Below are positions 7,034 through 14,012 of a stretch of 64,000 nucleotides of DNA, piece after piece (within the stretch, counting starts at the first letter, position 1; every line of letters starts with the position of its first letter). Below the pieces are notes generated by a model, which was not told where the DNA came from, ran no database searches, and was given only the letters and a program-made list of their open reading frames with translations. Source of the stretch: a virus; IMG/VR virus record IMGVR_UViG_3300046499_000422, positions 1 through 64,000 of that record, one strand, 5' to 3'. The translations under genes and the position numbers were made by a program.

Positions 7034-7353
7034 GACGCCTGCCTCTCGATGGCGGGCCGGGTTTCGCGCTGTTCGGCGGCCTGGAGGAGGTCGAGGAGGG
7101 CGGGTCGTACGGGGCTGGTGTTGATGGCGCCGGAGGCGAGTAGGGCCGGCGGGATGAAGCCGGTCCAGTTCTCGGGGGTGGCGAACTTCATGGGCGGTTC
7201 GGTGAGCTTGGCGGCGAGGTCGGGGTGGGCCAGGACGGTGGCGCGGCGGCGGGTGTTGCGGGTGGCGGCGGCGCGGGTCTGGTCCTTGATGAAGGCGGTG
7301 AGGTCGTTCTGCTGGCGGAGCGCGCGGATGTCGTCTTCGCTGATGTCGGTCAT
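7030..7353 (-). CDS. 107-aa protein downstream of helicase loader
   Basis: ATG at 7353, coupled to the loader stop (ATGA). Helical and charged at the N-terminus (ISEDDIRALRQQNDLTAFIK), with a Pro-rich centre. The position suggests a replication accessory role, but nothing in the sequence proves it. Confidence 0.7.
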   Translation of the reverse strand: MTDISEDDIRALRQQNDLTAFIKDQTRAAATRNTRRRATVLAHPDLAAKLTEPPMKFATPENWTGFIPPALLASGAINTSPVRPALLDLLQAAEQRETRPAIERQAS

Positions 7354-8048
7354 GCGGCGGCCTGGCGGCGGCGGTCGTCGCCGGTGATGACGACGCGGTC
7401 GCACATTTCGATGAGGCGGGATGCGACGCGGTCTCCGACGCGGTCGGCGAGCTGTTTGGGCAGCACGTTGGAGGTCATGAGGGTGGGGAGCTGGTTCTCG
7501 TAGCGGTGGTTCACCAAGCGGAAGTTGATCTCTTCGGTCCACTCGCTGGTTTTGGCGGCGCCGAGGTCGTCGACGAGGAGCAGCGGGGCGTGGGCGTACT
7601 TGCGGAACTCGGTCTCGGAGTCGATGCCGGCGCGGGGGCGGAGGGCGGCGTACATGTCGGCGCTGGAGGTGGCGGTCCAGCGGAGGCTGATGCCGGTGGG
7701 GGCGAGGTGCCGCAGCGCGCCGTACGCCTGGTAGGTCTTCCCGACGCCGGTCGGCCCGAGGAGGAGGAGGGAGCGGCCGGTGGTGATGGCGGGGACGATG
7801 CGGCGGCCAGAGTGGGCGCGGGTGGTGGCGATGAGGTTGTCGGCCCAGTGCTGGACGTCGGGGTGGTCGGCGTTGGCTCGCTGGTAGATGAACGGGATGT
7901 CGTGGTTGGCGTGGTCGATTTCGCGGCGGGCGGTGGCGGGGCGGTCGTAGGGGTCGCCGGTGATGTCGTTGATCGCGTCGGGGGTGAGCTGGTGGGCGGT
8001 GAGGATGGCCTGCCAGTTGGTGAGGTCGACGGGGGTGAGGTGGTCCAT
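7350..8048 (-). CDS. DnaC-like helicase-loading ATPase
   Basis: 232 residues from the ATG at 8048 (AGGAG 6 nt upstream). Walker A GPTGVGKT at 98-105, Walker B LLLVDDLG around 156-163, a sensor-1 TSN at 192-194 and a terminal Arg-rich segment place it in the AAA+ DnaC/IstB group. Such proteins load the host replicative helicase onto an initiator-opened origin. It follows the initiator gene directly, the order expected for a phage theta-replication module that relies on host DnaB. No phage primase or polymerase was found. Confidence 0.88.
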   Translation of the reverse strand: MDHLTPVDLTNWQAILTAHQLTPDAINDITGDPYDRPATARREIDHANHDIPFIYQRANADHPDVQHWADNLIATTRAHSGRRIVPAITTGRSLLLLGPTGVGKTYQAYGALRHLAPTGISLRWTATSSADMYAALRPRAGIDSETEFRKYAHAPLLLVDDLGAAKTSEWTEEINFRLVNHRYENQLPTLMTSNVLPKQLADRVGDRVASRLIEMCDRVVITGDDRRRQAAA

Positions 8049-8056
8049 GGGTGCTC

Positions 8057-8923
8057 CTACAGGCTTTCGAAGTAGGCGGACTGGTCGGTGGGGTTGGTCC
8101 ACGGCTGGTAGTTGCCGCTGGCCACGGCCTTGAGCTGTGGCGCCGACCCGGCGGGGACTTCAGGCAGGCCGCCCCAGCCCGGAAGGAAGTAGCGGGCGGA
8201 GTAGGGCGGGTTCTTCGAGCTGCGCCAGACGCGCTCGGCGTGATCGACGAGGACGGGCACGCTGCGGGTGGCGACGAGGCCGGCGAGCTTCTTCCAGTCG
8301 GCTGCCTGGAGCTGCCAGCTGATGCGCATGCCGCGCAGGGTCATCTCGTCGATGAGCGGCTGGACGATCTTGAGTGCATCGACCTCTCCCGCTGCCGGCT
8401 GATCAACGGCGCGGGGGGGATGTGGTTGAACATCTACATCGTGGTTTAGCTGGTCTTGGTAGTGGGGTCCGGTTTCCGGACCCCTAGGGGTCTCGTTTTC
8501 GGACCCCTGGGGTCCGGTTTCCGGACCCCTAGCGTTTTCGCTACCGGTCCGGTTTCCGGACCCCTGCGCGGCGCTAGGGGTCTCGTTTCCGTACCCCTGC
8601 GATACGGCTAGAGGTCCGGTTTTCGGACCCCTAGAGCCACGCTCCGGGCGGACATAACCGACGGCGCCGGGCACCCGGTAGAGCGCCGAGCGGGTGCCGC
8701 GCGCCTCCTCCAGGAGCTCCAGCTCGCCGGACTTCACGAGTGCATCGACGGACTTGATCACCGAGGAGCGCGCGGCGTTGCTGAAGTGCGTCAGCTCGGC
8801 CGTGCTTGCCCGGACCGTGCAGTCCGGCCCCGTGATCCAGTTGGCGACGGCCAGCATGATGTGTCGGCCGGTCCCCTTGGACTGGGAGTGGTTCCACACC
8901 CAGTACATAGCGTCGATGCTCAC
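8057..8923 (-). CDS. Phage replication initiator with internal repeat tract
   Basis: 288 residues from the GTG at 8923. Residues 15-90 look like a winged-helix/DnaD-type initiator domain (HIMLAVANWITGPDCTVR.., then STAELTHFSNAARSSVIKS). A low-complexity middle (about 95-155) is built of repeated GPETGP and GSENETP-type units, encoded by DNA iterons. The C-terminal domain (about 185-260) resembles helicase-loader-binding regions of such proteins. Followed by the DnaC-like gene. By analogy with lambda O, it probably binds the repeats inside its own gene. Confidence 0.8.
   Translation of the reverse strand: MSIDAMYWVWNHSQSKGTGRHIMLAVANWITGPDCTVRASTAELTHFSNAARSSVIKSVDALVKSGELELLEEARGTRSALYRVPGAVGYVRPERGSRGPKTGPLAVSQGYGNETPSAAQGSGNRTGSENARGPETGPQGSENETPRGPETGPHYQDQLNHDVDVQPHPPRAVDQPAAGEVDALKIVQPLIDEMTLRGMRISWQLQAADWKKLAGLVATRSVPVLVDHAERVWRSSKNPPYSARYFLPGWGGLPEVPAGSAPQLKAVASGNYQPWTNPTDQSAYFESL
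8464..8632. repeat. Six palindromic iteron-like repeats: candidate replication origin
   Basis: Six ~22-bp units lie at 8464-8485, 8487-8508, 8509-8530, 8544-8565, 8577-8598 and 8611-8632. The best ones are arms GGGGTCCGG and CCGGACCCC around TTT, so each unit is itself a palindrome. Units 2 and 5 carry TCTCG in place of TCCGG. The array is inside the initiator coding sequence, the arrangement of the lambda origin. Both strands could fold; origin function is inferred. Confidence 0.75.
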
Positions 8924-9021
8924 GTGCTCTTCTCTCGCCGTCGTTGCTGGTCATCGCCTGTTTTCTGGCATGGCTCATGGCGGCTTCATCCGGGCGCGAC
9001 TTGTGCGCCGGGCGTGCTTCA

Positions 9022-9112
9022 ATCCTACCCCGGGGTGACCGGTCACCTGCCAGTCAAATGAAAGTCGATTACCGGTCAGGGGGTGAACGGTCACAGGGCG
9101 GTCAGCTACATT
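9022..9112. promoter_or_regulatory. Divergent promoter region with operator palindromes
   Basis: GGTGACCGGTCACC (9034-9047) is a perfect 14-bp palindrome. GGTGAACGGTCAC (9082-9094) and TACCGGTCA (about 9070-9078) are variant sites. A minus-strand TAGGAT (9027-9022) can serve as -10 for the initiator operon, and TACATT (9107-9112) as -10 for the plus-strand regulator. The palindromes overlap both promoters, as expected for control by the adjacent DNA-binding protein. Confidence 0.65.
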
Positions 9113-9118
9113 GGCTGT

Positions 9119-9313
9119 ATGACCACGAAGGGAACTACCGGCCGCGTCGTACGCATCGAGGACGACGTGTGGGCTGACTTCGAACAGGTCTGTAAGGAGA
9201 AGGGGCTCGCTCGAGCCACGGACATCCGCATGTACGTCGTTCGCGAGGTCACCGCGTGGCGCCGACAGCAGGCTGCTGACCGTCGCGCCGCCCGCAACAT
9301 CGCCGAGTCCTGA
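9119..9313 (+). CDS. Ribbon-helix-helix regulator
   Basis: 64 residues. RVVRIEDDVWADFEQVCKEKG supplies a beta strand and helix, then TDIRMYVVREVTAW a second helix, the layout of MetJ/Arc/CopG-type repressors. The ATG follows a TACATT -10 box by only 6 nt with no ribosome site, so the transcript is probably leaderless. It diverges from the replication operon and its promoter carries three operator-like sites, making it the likely autoregulated controller of replication genes. Confidence 0.8.
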   Translation: MTTKGTTGRVVRIEDDVWADFEQVCKEKGLARATDIRMYVVREVTAWRRQQAADRRAARNIAES

Positions 9314-9315
9314 CT

Positions 9316-9609
9316 TCATCGCCGCACCGCCCCCGCCGGGCAGACGTGGCAGATGACGTGCTCTCTGCCGCACACCGCGCCGGCCGGGCACCGCCACCGC
9401 AGGTCGACCACCCCGCCGTGCAGCCGGGCCACGCACCACAGCAACCGCCACGGGCCGGGTGTCCGTACATCCCCCGCGACGTACGGCGTCACCTCCGCCA
9501 TGACCGTGAGCGCCGCACGGTGGCCCACCGTCTGCCGGTAGCAGGGCAGCCCGCACCGGGCGCAGGCCGTAACGACCGCGCCCGGAACGGACTTGACGGG
9601 CCTGCTCAA
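9316..9609 (-). CDS. 97-aa zinc-finger-like protein
   Basis: The TTG at 9609 overlaps the upstream stop (TTGA). Three Cys pairs (CARCGLPC, RCPAGAVC, HVCPA) plus conserved W/H residues indicate a double zinc-binding domain typical of actinophage early proteins. It ends 2 nt after the convergent regulator gene. Function unknown. Confidence 0.7.
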   Translation of the reverse strand: MSRPVKSVPGAVVTACARCGLPCYRQTVGHRAALTVMAEVTPYVAGDVRTPGPWRLLWCVARLHGGVVDLRWRCPAGAVCGREHVICHVCPAGAVRR

Positions 9610-9809
9610 CGGCCAGCCCGGGGACTGACGCGTGCGCCGCCGCGGGGCCGCAGCTGGACGCGGGCCTGGATCAGCAGTGACCGCATCGCCCCGTACGACA
9701 TGTGATGCCGGGCCATGAGGCCACGGATGGAGTCGCCGGCGCGGTATTTGGCGGCGGCCTGCTTCTGGAGCCGGATGCGGGCGTCGCCGACGATGTGGGT
9801 GCGGGTCAT
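9606..9809 (-). CDS. 67-aa HTH protein
   Basis: ATG at 9809. The core AAAKYRAGDSIRGLMARHHM followed by SYGAMRSLLIQARVQLRPRGG is a recognisable small HTH often seen in Streptomyces genomes and mobile elements, where the second helix ends with LRPRGG. Likely a DNA-binding regulator. The stop of the preceding gene overlaps its start. Confidence 0.8.
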   Translation of the reverse strand: MTRTHIVGDARIRLQKQAAAKYRAGDSIRGLMARHHMSYGAMRSLLIQARVQLRPRGGARVSPRAGR

Positions 9810-10057
9810 CAGATGGCCTTCCAGGTGACGGTGCCCTGCTCGACGTGGCCGTGGGCGCGGCTGGTGCCGGTCTTCTCGCCGGTCTCGTCGTCCACGTCGG
9901 CGAGGTAGTTGGTCCAGAACGAGACGCGGGCGCGGGCGGCGCCGATGGCCCCGTACGGGCCCTCGTGGGTGGTGCGGGTCTTGCCGTCTCGGTCCGTCTT
10001 GGTGATGACGGCGCGGAACACGGTGGCGTCGGCCGCCATGCCGATCGAGCGGGCCAT
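9809..10057 (-). CDS. 82-aa hypothetical protein
   Basis: ATG at 10057. A small alpha/beta protein with FRAVITKTDRDGKTRTTHEG strands, an Ala-rich helix and an acidic turn (LADVDDETGEKTG). Coupled by TGATG-type overlap on both sides. Function unknown. Confidence 0.7.
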   Translation of the reverse strand: MARSIGMAADATVFRAVITKTDRDGKTRTTHEGPYGAIGAARARVSFWTNYLADVDDETGEKTGTSRAHGHVEQGTVTWKAI

Positions 10058-10497
10058 CAGGCACCTGCCTGCGGGCGGAGCCGGAGGATCGCGGCGATGG
10101 TGAGGTTGAGGTCGCGCAGGAGGCTGCTGCGGGTCTCGGGCGGCATGTCGGGGCTGTAGGCGACGTGGATGCGCATGCGGGGCCCGGCGGGGTCCTGAAT
10201 GTCGAGGTGTTCGGCGAACGGCTCCAGGCCGTCGGCGCCGAGCTGGACGGCCCACGTGCTGGTGTCGGCGGCCTTGCTGAGCAGGTCGTCGATGGCCCGC
10301 TGGGCGTCACCGAACGCGTCGCCGTCAAGGTCGTCCAGGTCGTGCCAGCAGGCGCGGGGCTCACCGGCGCGGCTCGGGATGACGGTGCCGGTCATCTGCT
10401 CGCCGATGCCCACGAAGTCGGCGTCCTCGGTGGTGTTCTTCAGCTGGCGGGCGGCTTCGTGGCGGAGGTCGGCGTCGGTGTACGGGAGGTCAGTCAC
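10057..10497 (-). CDS. 146-aa hypothetical protein
   Basis: GTG start at 10497 with a strong AAGGAG 6 nt upstream, suggesting a fresh translation start after the hairpin at 10520-10546. N-terminal MTDLPYTDADLRHEAARQL and an acidic centre (DLDDLDGDAFGDAQRAIDDLL), then a beta-rich half. The domain style recurs in Streptomyces phages; function unknown. Confidence 0.75.
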   Translation of the reverse strand: MTDLPYTDADLRHEAARQLKNTTEDADFVGIGEQMTGTVIPSRAGEPRACWHDLDDLDGDAFGDAQRAIDDLLSKAADTSTWAVQLGADGLEPFAEHLDIQDPAGPRMRIHVAYSPDMPPETRSSLLRDLNLTIAAILRLRPQAGA

Positions 10498-10519
10498 GGT
10501 GTTCTCCTTGGGGTTGGGT

Positions 10520-10546
10520 GCCGCGCCGGATTCCGCCCGGCGCGGC
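10520..10546 (-). terminator. Intra-operon hairpin
   Basis: Perfect 10-bp arms GCCGCGCCGG and CCGGCGCGGC with a 7-nt loop, between two early genes. No U run, so attenuation or transcript processing is more likely than full termination. Confidence 0.6.
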
Positions 10547-10553
10547 GCTCGCG

Positions 10554-10955
10554 TCAGACGGGGCGGTCGCCGAGGGGAAGTTCGTCCTGCTGCCCAGTGC
10601 GGGCGCTCTCGATTTCGATGCAGCGGCGGCAGACCTCCGGGTAGTGGATGGAGAGCGACCCGAGAGCCACCGCGCGCTGGACCTTGACGTGGGCGGCGAG
10701 GGTGCCGTGCGCGGCCATGTCGTCGATCGCCTCGGGGGTCATCAGCGGCTCATCGAGCGGGACATGGCAGCCACACGGGCAGCCGGGTTCTCCGCCGATA
10801 CCGAGCGCGGCCATGTGGGCCCAGCAGGCGTGGTGTTTGTGCCGCTGGCAGGCCAGGCAGATGGTGGTCGCGCCGGGGAAGGCGACGAGCTTGCCGGGGC
10901 GGAGCTCGGAGTCCTGGCCTCGGTAGCCGCGGGTGCGGCCTGCTCCTCGGGTCAC
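10554..10955 (-). CDS. 133-aa Cys/His-rich protein
   Basis: GTG start at 10955 (GTGA overlap). A CLACQRHKHHACWAHM segment followed by CPCGCH, and CRRC near residue 113, make at least two likely zinc sites. The protein ends in an acidic tail (QQDELPLGDRPV). Possibly nucleic-acid binding. Confidence 0.75.
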   Translation of the reverse strand: MTRGAGRTRGYRGQDSELRPGKLVAFPGATTICLACQRHKHHACWAHMAALGIGGEPGCPCGCHVPLDEPLMTPEAIDDMAAHGTLAAHVKVQRAVALGSLSIHYPEVCRRCIEIESARTGQQDELPLGDRPV

Positions 10956-11257
10956 GGTCGTTCCTTTCGGGTGGCGGCGACGGCCGCGCGGTAGTCCTGC
11001 GGGTTGGCCCGGCGTTTCCCGGAGGCGATAGCCCGCTCGTCGATCACGTGGGCGACCGCATCAGGTGTGGGCGTCGTCCACGCCCCGGGGAGGCGTCCGG
11101 GGCCGGGCGGGGGTTCGGGGCGCCCGGCGAGCGCCGACGGGGTGTGGGCCGGGCAGCACCAGCCGGTGAGGAAGAACCGCACCCCGGCCGCACTCCGGCA
11201 GTGGCGGCCGGCGGGGCCGTCCCAGTGCTCGCAGGGGGCCGGGGTGCGGGCGGTCAT
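10952..11257 (-). CDS. 101-aa Cys-containing protein
   Basis: ATG at 11257. CEHWDGPAGRHC followed by GWCCPAH resembles a small zinc domain found in Streptomyces phages. The second half is helical (VAHVIDERAIASGKRR). Coupled to the WhiB-like gene upstream by ATGA. Confidence 0.75.
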   Translation of the reverse strand: MTARTPAPCEHWDGPAGRHCRSAAGVRFFLTGWCCPAHTPSALAGRPEPPPGPGRLPGAWTTPTPDAVAHVIDERAIASGKRRANPQDYRAAVAATRKERP

Positions 11258-11607
11258 GCGGCGGCCAGGTCGGCGTCGTGCTGCGCGGCTCGGCAGGACG
11301 GGCAGATCCGCTCCTTGCGGGTGCGGTGCTGCCTGTGCGCGGTGGTGGTGCCGCACGGCGCCGGGGCCGGGATGGTTCCGGCGGTCGGGTCGAGCGCGGC
11401 CCGCTGCTCGCCGTCCATGGCGGCCCAGACGCCGTGCCGGTCGATGGCCGGCCAACCCCGCTCCACGCCCAGCACCGCGGCCTGGCAGGCGAGACGTGTC
11501 GGGCAAGCGAGGCACACCGCGCGGGCCTCAGCCTGCTCCTCCGGGTCACGGCTGTGCCACGTGTCGGGGTGCCGGGCGCCGGACTGGCACGCGGGCAGGC
11601 GGATCAT
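11254..11607 (-). CDS. WhiB-like iron-sulfur protein, divergent
   Basis: 117 residues with Cys at 7, 32, 35 and 41 (CLACPTRLAC), then GVWAAM in place of the usual G[VI]WGG turn, and a C-terminal extension with another C..C pair. WhiB-like proteins bind a 4Fe-4S cluster and interact with the principal sigma factor. Phage homologues such as the one in mycobacteriophage TM4 alter host division and superinfection. It follows a second, more canonical family member, making a tandem pair. Confidence 0.82.
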   Translation of the reverse strand: MIRLPACQSGARHPDTWHSRDPEEQAEARAVCLACPTRLACQAAVLGVERGWPAIDRHGVWAAMDGEQRAALDPTAGTIPAPAPCGTTTAHRQHRTRKERICPSCRAAQHDADLAAA

Positions 11608-12053
11608 GAGACGGCCCGCCCTTCACCGACGAGAGCGTGGACGGTCCACCAGGTCAGGCCCTCAGCCGCGGCGATCGCGTTGATGGTCTCGCCGGCCCGG
11701 TGCCGCTCGTGCAGGGCGCGGCCGATCTCCTCACGGCGGCCGTCGAAGTCCTGCGGCTTCGCGCCTGCGCCCCGCTGGCGGGTCTTGCGGCGCAGGTGCG
11801 CGGCGCGTTCGTTCTCGTCGATGCCGCCCCAGATCCCGGCGGGCTGCCGGGTCTGGATGGCCCAGGTGCCGCAATCCATGACGACGGGGCAGGTGACGCA
11901 GATGGCCTTGGCCTTCTTGGCGGCGGTGACGGCGTCGGGGTTTTCACCGATGGGGAACCAGAGTTCGCCGTCCATGCCGCGACAGGCCGCAGAGTGTCGC
12001 CAGTCGGTGGTGGCGGTGCTGCCGGTGGTGGTGTCGGGCGCGTAACCAGGCAT
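11604..12053 (-). CDS. WhiB-like iron-sulfur transcription factor
   Basis: 149 residues. DWRHSAACRG gives Cys24, and CVTCPVVMDC gives Cys52, 55 and 61; GIWGG at 73-77 is the signature turn. A basic RRKTRQRG stretch follows. The last ~45 residues form an extra HTH-like region (INAIAAAEGLTWWTVHALVG). Likely a redox-sensitive partner of host sigma factor. The ATG overlaps the next gene's stop region, and the downstream paralogue overlaps its own end. Confidence 0.9.
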   Translation of the reverse strand: MPGYAPDTTTGSTATTDWRHSAACRGMDGELWFPIGENPDAVTAAKKAKAICVTCPVVMDCGTWAIQTRQPAGIWGGIDENERAAHLRRKTRQRGAGAKPQDFDGRREEIGRALHERHRAGETINAIAAAEGLTWWTVHALVGEGRAVS

Positions 12054-12499
12054 CAGGCGGTCAGCCCCTTCCTGCGCCTTTTCCAGCGGGCGCTAGCTGC
12101 TCTTCTGCACGTTCGGCAGCGTCGGCAGTTACCGGGCATGTAGGTGTTCGCCTCGGTGAATTCGTGACCGCGTACGCAGTGGGTCCGGGGGTCGTAAGCG
12201 GACGTGAGCTCGCGAGCTCGGGCCGAGTTCTCGAAAGGCGTCACCGGTTCCAAGTGCGCGACGTTCACGCACGCCCGGTTGCGGCACCGGTGGTCCAGTT
12301 GCAACCCATCGGGGATGGGGCCCACCTTGGCCTCGTAGGCCGCGCGGTGGACTTGCACGTAGCGGCCCTGCTCGGCGTCTGCGATACGTCCGTATCCCCA
12401 TCTGTCTTTCTTGCCGGTCCAGATGAGGCATTCGCCTTGCGGCTGGGTGCGATTCTGGATGCGGGTCAGGATCGGGATGCGTTGGCCTTTGATGGGCAT
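12053..12499 (-). CDS. HNH endonuclease A
   Basis: 148 residues from the ATG at 12499. QLDHRCRNRACVNVAHLEPV carries the catalytic H, the structural Cys, N and final H of an HNH/AP2-type nuclease. A second C..C..C cluster (HCVRGHEF.. CRRCRTCRR) is typical of phage homing-type HNH proteins. It is similar to the HNH protein at 13470-14012. Free-standing HNH proteins often act as homing nucleases or assist DNA packaging; its distance from the terminase argues for the former. Confidence 0.85.
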   Translation of the reverse strand: MPIKGQRIPILTRIQNRTQPQGECLIWTGKKDRWGYGRIADAEQGRYVQVHRAAYEAKVGPIPDGLQLDHRCRNRACVNVAHLEPVTPFENSARARELTSAYDPRTHCVRGHEFTEANTYMPGNCRRCRTCRRAASARWKRRRKGLTA

Positions 12500-13065
12500 C
12501 AGTGCGCCACCGCCTGGCGTTCGGCGTGCTTCCGGTCGGCCTTGCAGGCGTGGCAGTAGGCGCGGCCGTCGGTCTCGTACCGGCCCCATTTGGCCTGGTC
12601 GTGGCCGTGGGCGCACTGCGGGGGTCGCTCCTTGCCGCCGGTGAGGTACCGGAGCTGCTCGCGGGTCCGGGTCCGGCCGGCCTCGTCATCGACGTGGTCC
12701 GGGGCGACGCAGTGCTTGAGGCCGCACTCGGCGTACGCGTAGCCGGCGGGCTCGCGCTGGTGCTTGATGCGGAACGCGATGGCGGCGGGACTGTGCGGCT
12801 TCTCGCGGTAGCGCAGGACGGGCGTGCCGCTGTCGGACTGTCGTTCGCCGGTCCATTCGAGGTGCCCGCCGTCGACCGGCCGGGTGTTGGCCTCCCACTT
12901 CTCTTCGAGGGTGAGGGGCTGGCGGGGAGCGTTGGGCAGGCCGAGGGCGCGGCGGATGTGGCCGGCAGTCTGCCGTTCGATGTGGAGGGTGCGGCCGATC
13001 TCGGTGTTGTTGAGGCCCTCGGCGATGAGGCGCTGGACGGCGTCGGTCTTCGGGTGCAGTCGCAT
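12499..13065 (-). CDS. HTH protein with HNH-like C-terminus
   Basis: 188 residues from the ATG at 13065. Residues about 5-45 form an HTH (VQRLIAEGLNNTEIGRTLHI, then RQTAGHIRRALGL). A diverged HNH-like fold follows: EWTG.., then GLKHCVAPDHVDD and a C-terminal C..H/C..C pair. The classic LDH motif is missing, so nuclease activity is doubtful. Lies between an HNH gene and the RusA-like gene. Confidence 0.75.
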   Translation of the reverse strand: MRLHPKTDAVQRLIAEGLNNTEIGRTLHIERQTAGHIRRALGLPNAPRQPLTLEEKWEANTRPVDGGHLEWTGERQSDSGTPVLRYREKPHSPAAIAFRIKHQREPAGYAYAECGLKHCVAPDHVDDEAGRTRTREQLRYLTGGKERPPQCAHGHDQAKWGRYETDGRAYCHACKADRKHAERQAVAH

Positions 13066-13466
13066 CAGCGCACCGCCCCGAGGTCGGGCCACTGCTCGCC
13101 AAGGTCCAGCTCGCGGACGACGAGGACGAGCTGTCCGCCCTTGACGATGTCGCCGAGCCGCATGTCCGGGCCGAGGACGTGGATGTGGTCGTCGTCGTCC
13201 AGGACCCCGGCGTCAACGATGCCGTCGACGGCGGCCTTCACGGACGGGTACCAGTTCGCAGGGTCACGGCGACGCCTGTCATGCGGGTGAAGGACAGCCG
13301 TGATGTGGGCGCGCTGGAGTTCGGGGACGCCGAACGCGGCTTCCATGGCCGCGCCGCGGATGCCCTTGGTGACCTTCGCGCGGGTGCGCCAGTGGAGGCG
13401 CTGGTTCGACGTCATCAGGCGCAGCCCGGCGGGCAACACAATCGAGAAGGTACGAAGTTCCTGCAT
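13065..13466 (-). CDS. RusA-like Holliday junction resolvase
   Basis: 133 residues. RDPANWYPSVKAAVDGIVDA and the following GVLDDDDH reproduce the RusA signature: D68, N71, K77, D81, D85 and the acidic run 90-93 that binds metal. RusA enzymes cut four-way junctions made in phage recombination or replication. Its partners here would be the annealing protein and exonuclease further upstream in the operon. Confidence 0.88.
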   Translation of the reverse strand: MQELRTFSIVLPAGLRLMTSNQRLHWRTRAKVTKGIRGAAMEAAFGVPELQRAHITAVLHPHDRRRRDPANWYPSVKAAVDGIVDAGVLDDDDHIHVLGPDMRLGDIVKGGQLVLVVRELDLGEQWPDLGAVR

Positions 13467-13469
13467 CGC

Positions 13470-14012
13470 TCACGCGTCCTTTCCGGCGGCGTTGTAGCGC
13501 GCCTGCCGTTCGCGGTGGCAGACCTTGCAGCGGCGCTTGAGCGGCGAGAGCCGGATGACCGTGACGTTCTCGTCGGTGAGCGGGTGTCCCTTGGCGCAGA
13601 CGCCCGTTCGGGCTGCAATGGCCGATGGGCTGTTGCCTCGGCGGACGTTCTCGCCAGGCGTCACCGGCTCCAAGTGGGCGGGGTTGACGCAGCGCCGGAC
13701 GCGGCACAGGTGGTCGAGGTGCAGTCCCTCGGGGATCGGGCCGACGAGCAGCACGTAGGCGAATACGTGAGCGCCGCGAACCCGCTGTCCGTCCCACACA
13801 AGGCCGTACCCAGCGCTGGTGACGGCTCCCTGCCACACCCAGCAGGGCCCGAGGTCGGGGCGGTCTACGGGGAGCGGGGCCTCTTCCTGGACCTTGGAAC
13901 GGAAGCGGGGCGGAAGGCCGGCGGGGAGGGTGATGGTGTGGAGGCGGCGGGTGGGGCCCGCCCCCGCGTGGGGGGAGCACGCGGGGGCGGGGGTCTCGAT
14001 GGCGGCGGTCAT
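13470..14012 (-). CDS. HNH endonuclease B
   Basis: 180 residues from the ATG at 14012. GPIPEGLHLDHLCRVRRCVN and NPAHLEPVTP carry the H-N-H triad, with the zinc-type CKVCH near the end. It shares the order and wording of HNH protein A 1.5 kb away (PEG/PDGLxLDHxCRxRxCVNxAHLEPVTP), so the two are paralogues, probably from duplication or two separate homing events. Confidence 0.85.
   Translation of the reverse strand: MTAAIETPAPACSPHAGAGPTRRLHTITLPAGLPPRFRSKVQEEAPLPVDRPDLGPCWVWQGAVTSAGYGLVWDGQRVRGAHVFAYVLLVGPIPEGLHLDHLCRVRRCVNPAHLEPVTPGENVRRGNSPSAIAARTGVCAKGHPLTDENVTVIRLSPLKRRCKVCHRERQARYNAAGKDA

Noticed and set aside
8464-8632. Possible CRISPR-like array
   Set aside because: Units are palindromic, nearly adjacent (0-13 bp apart, no spacers of equal length), inside a coding sequence, and no cas genes are near.
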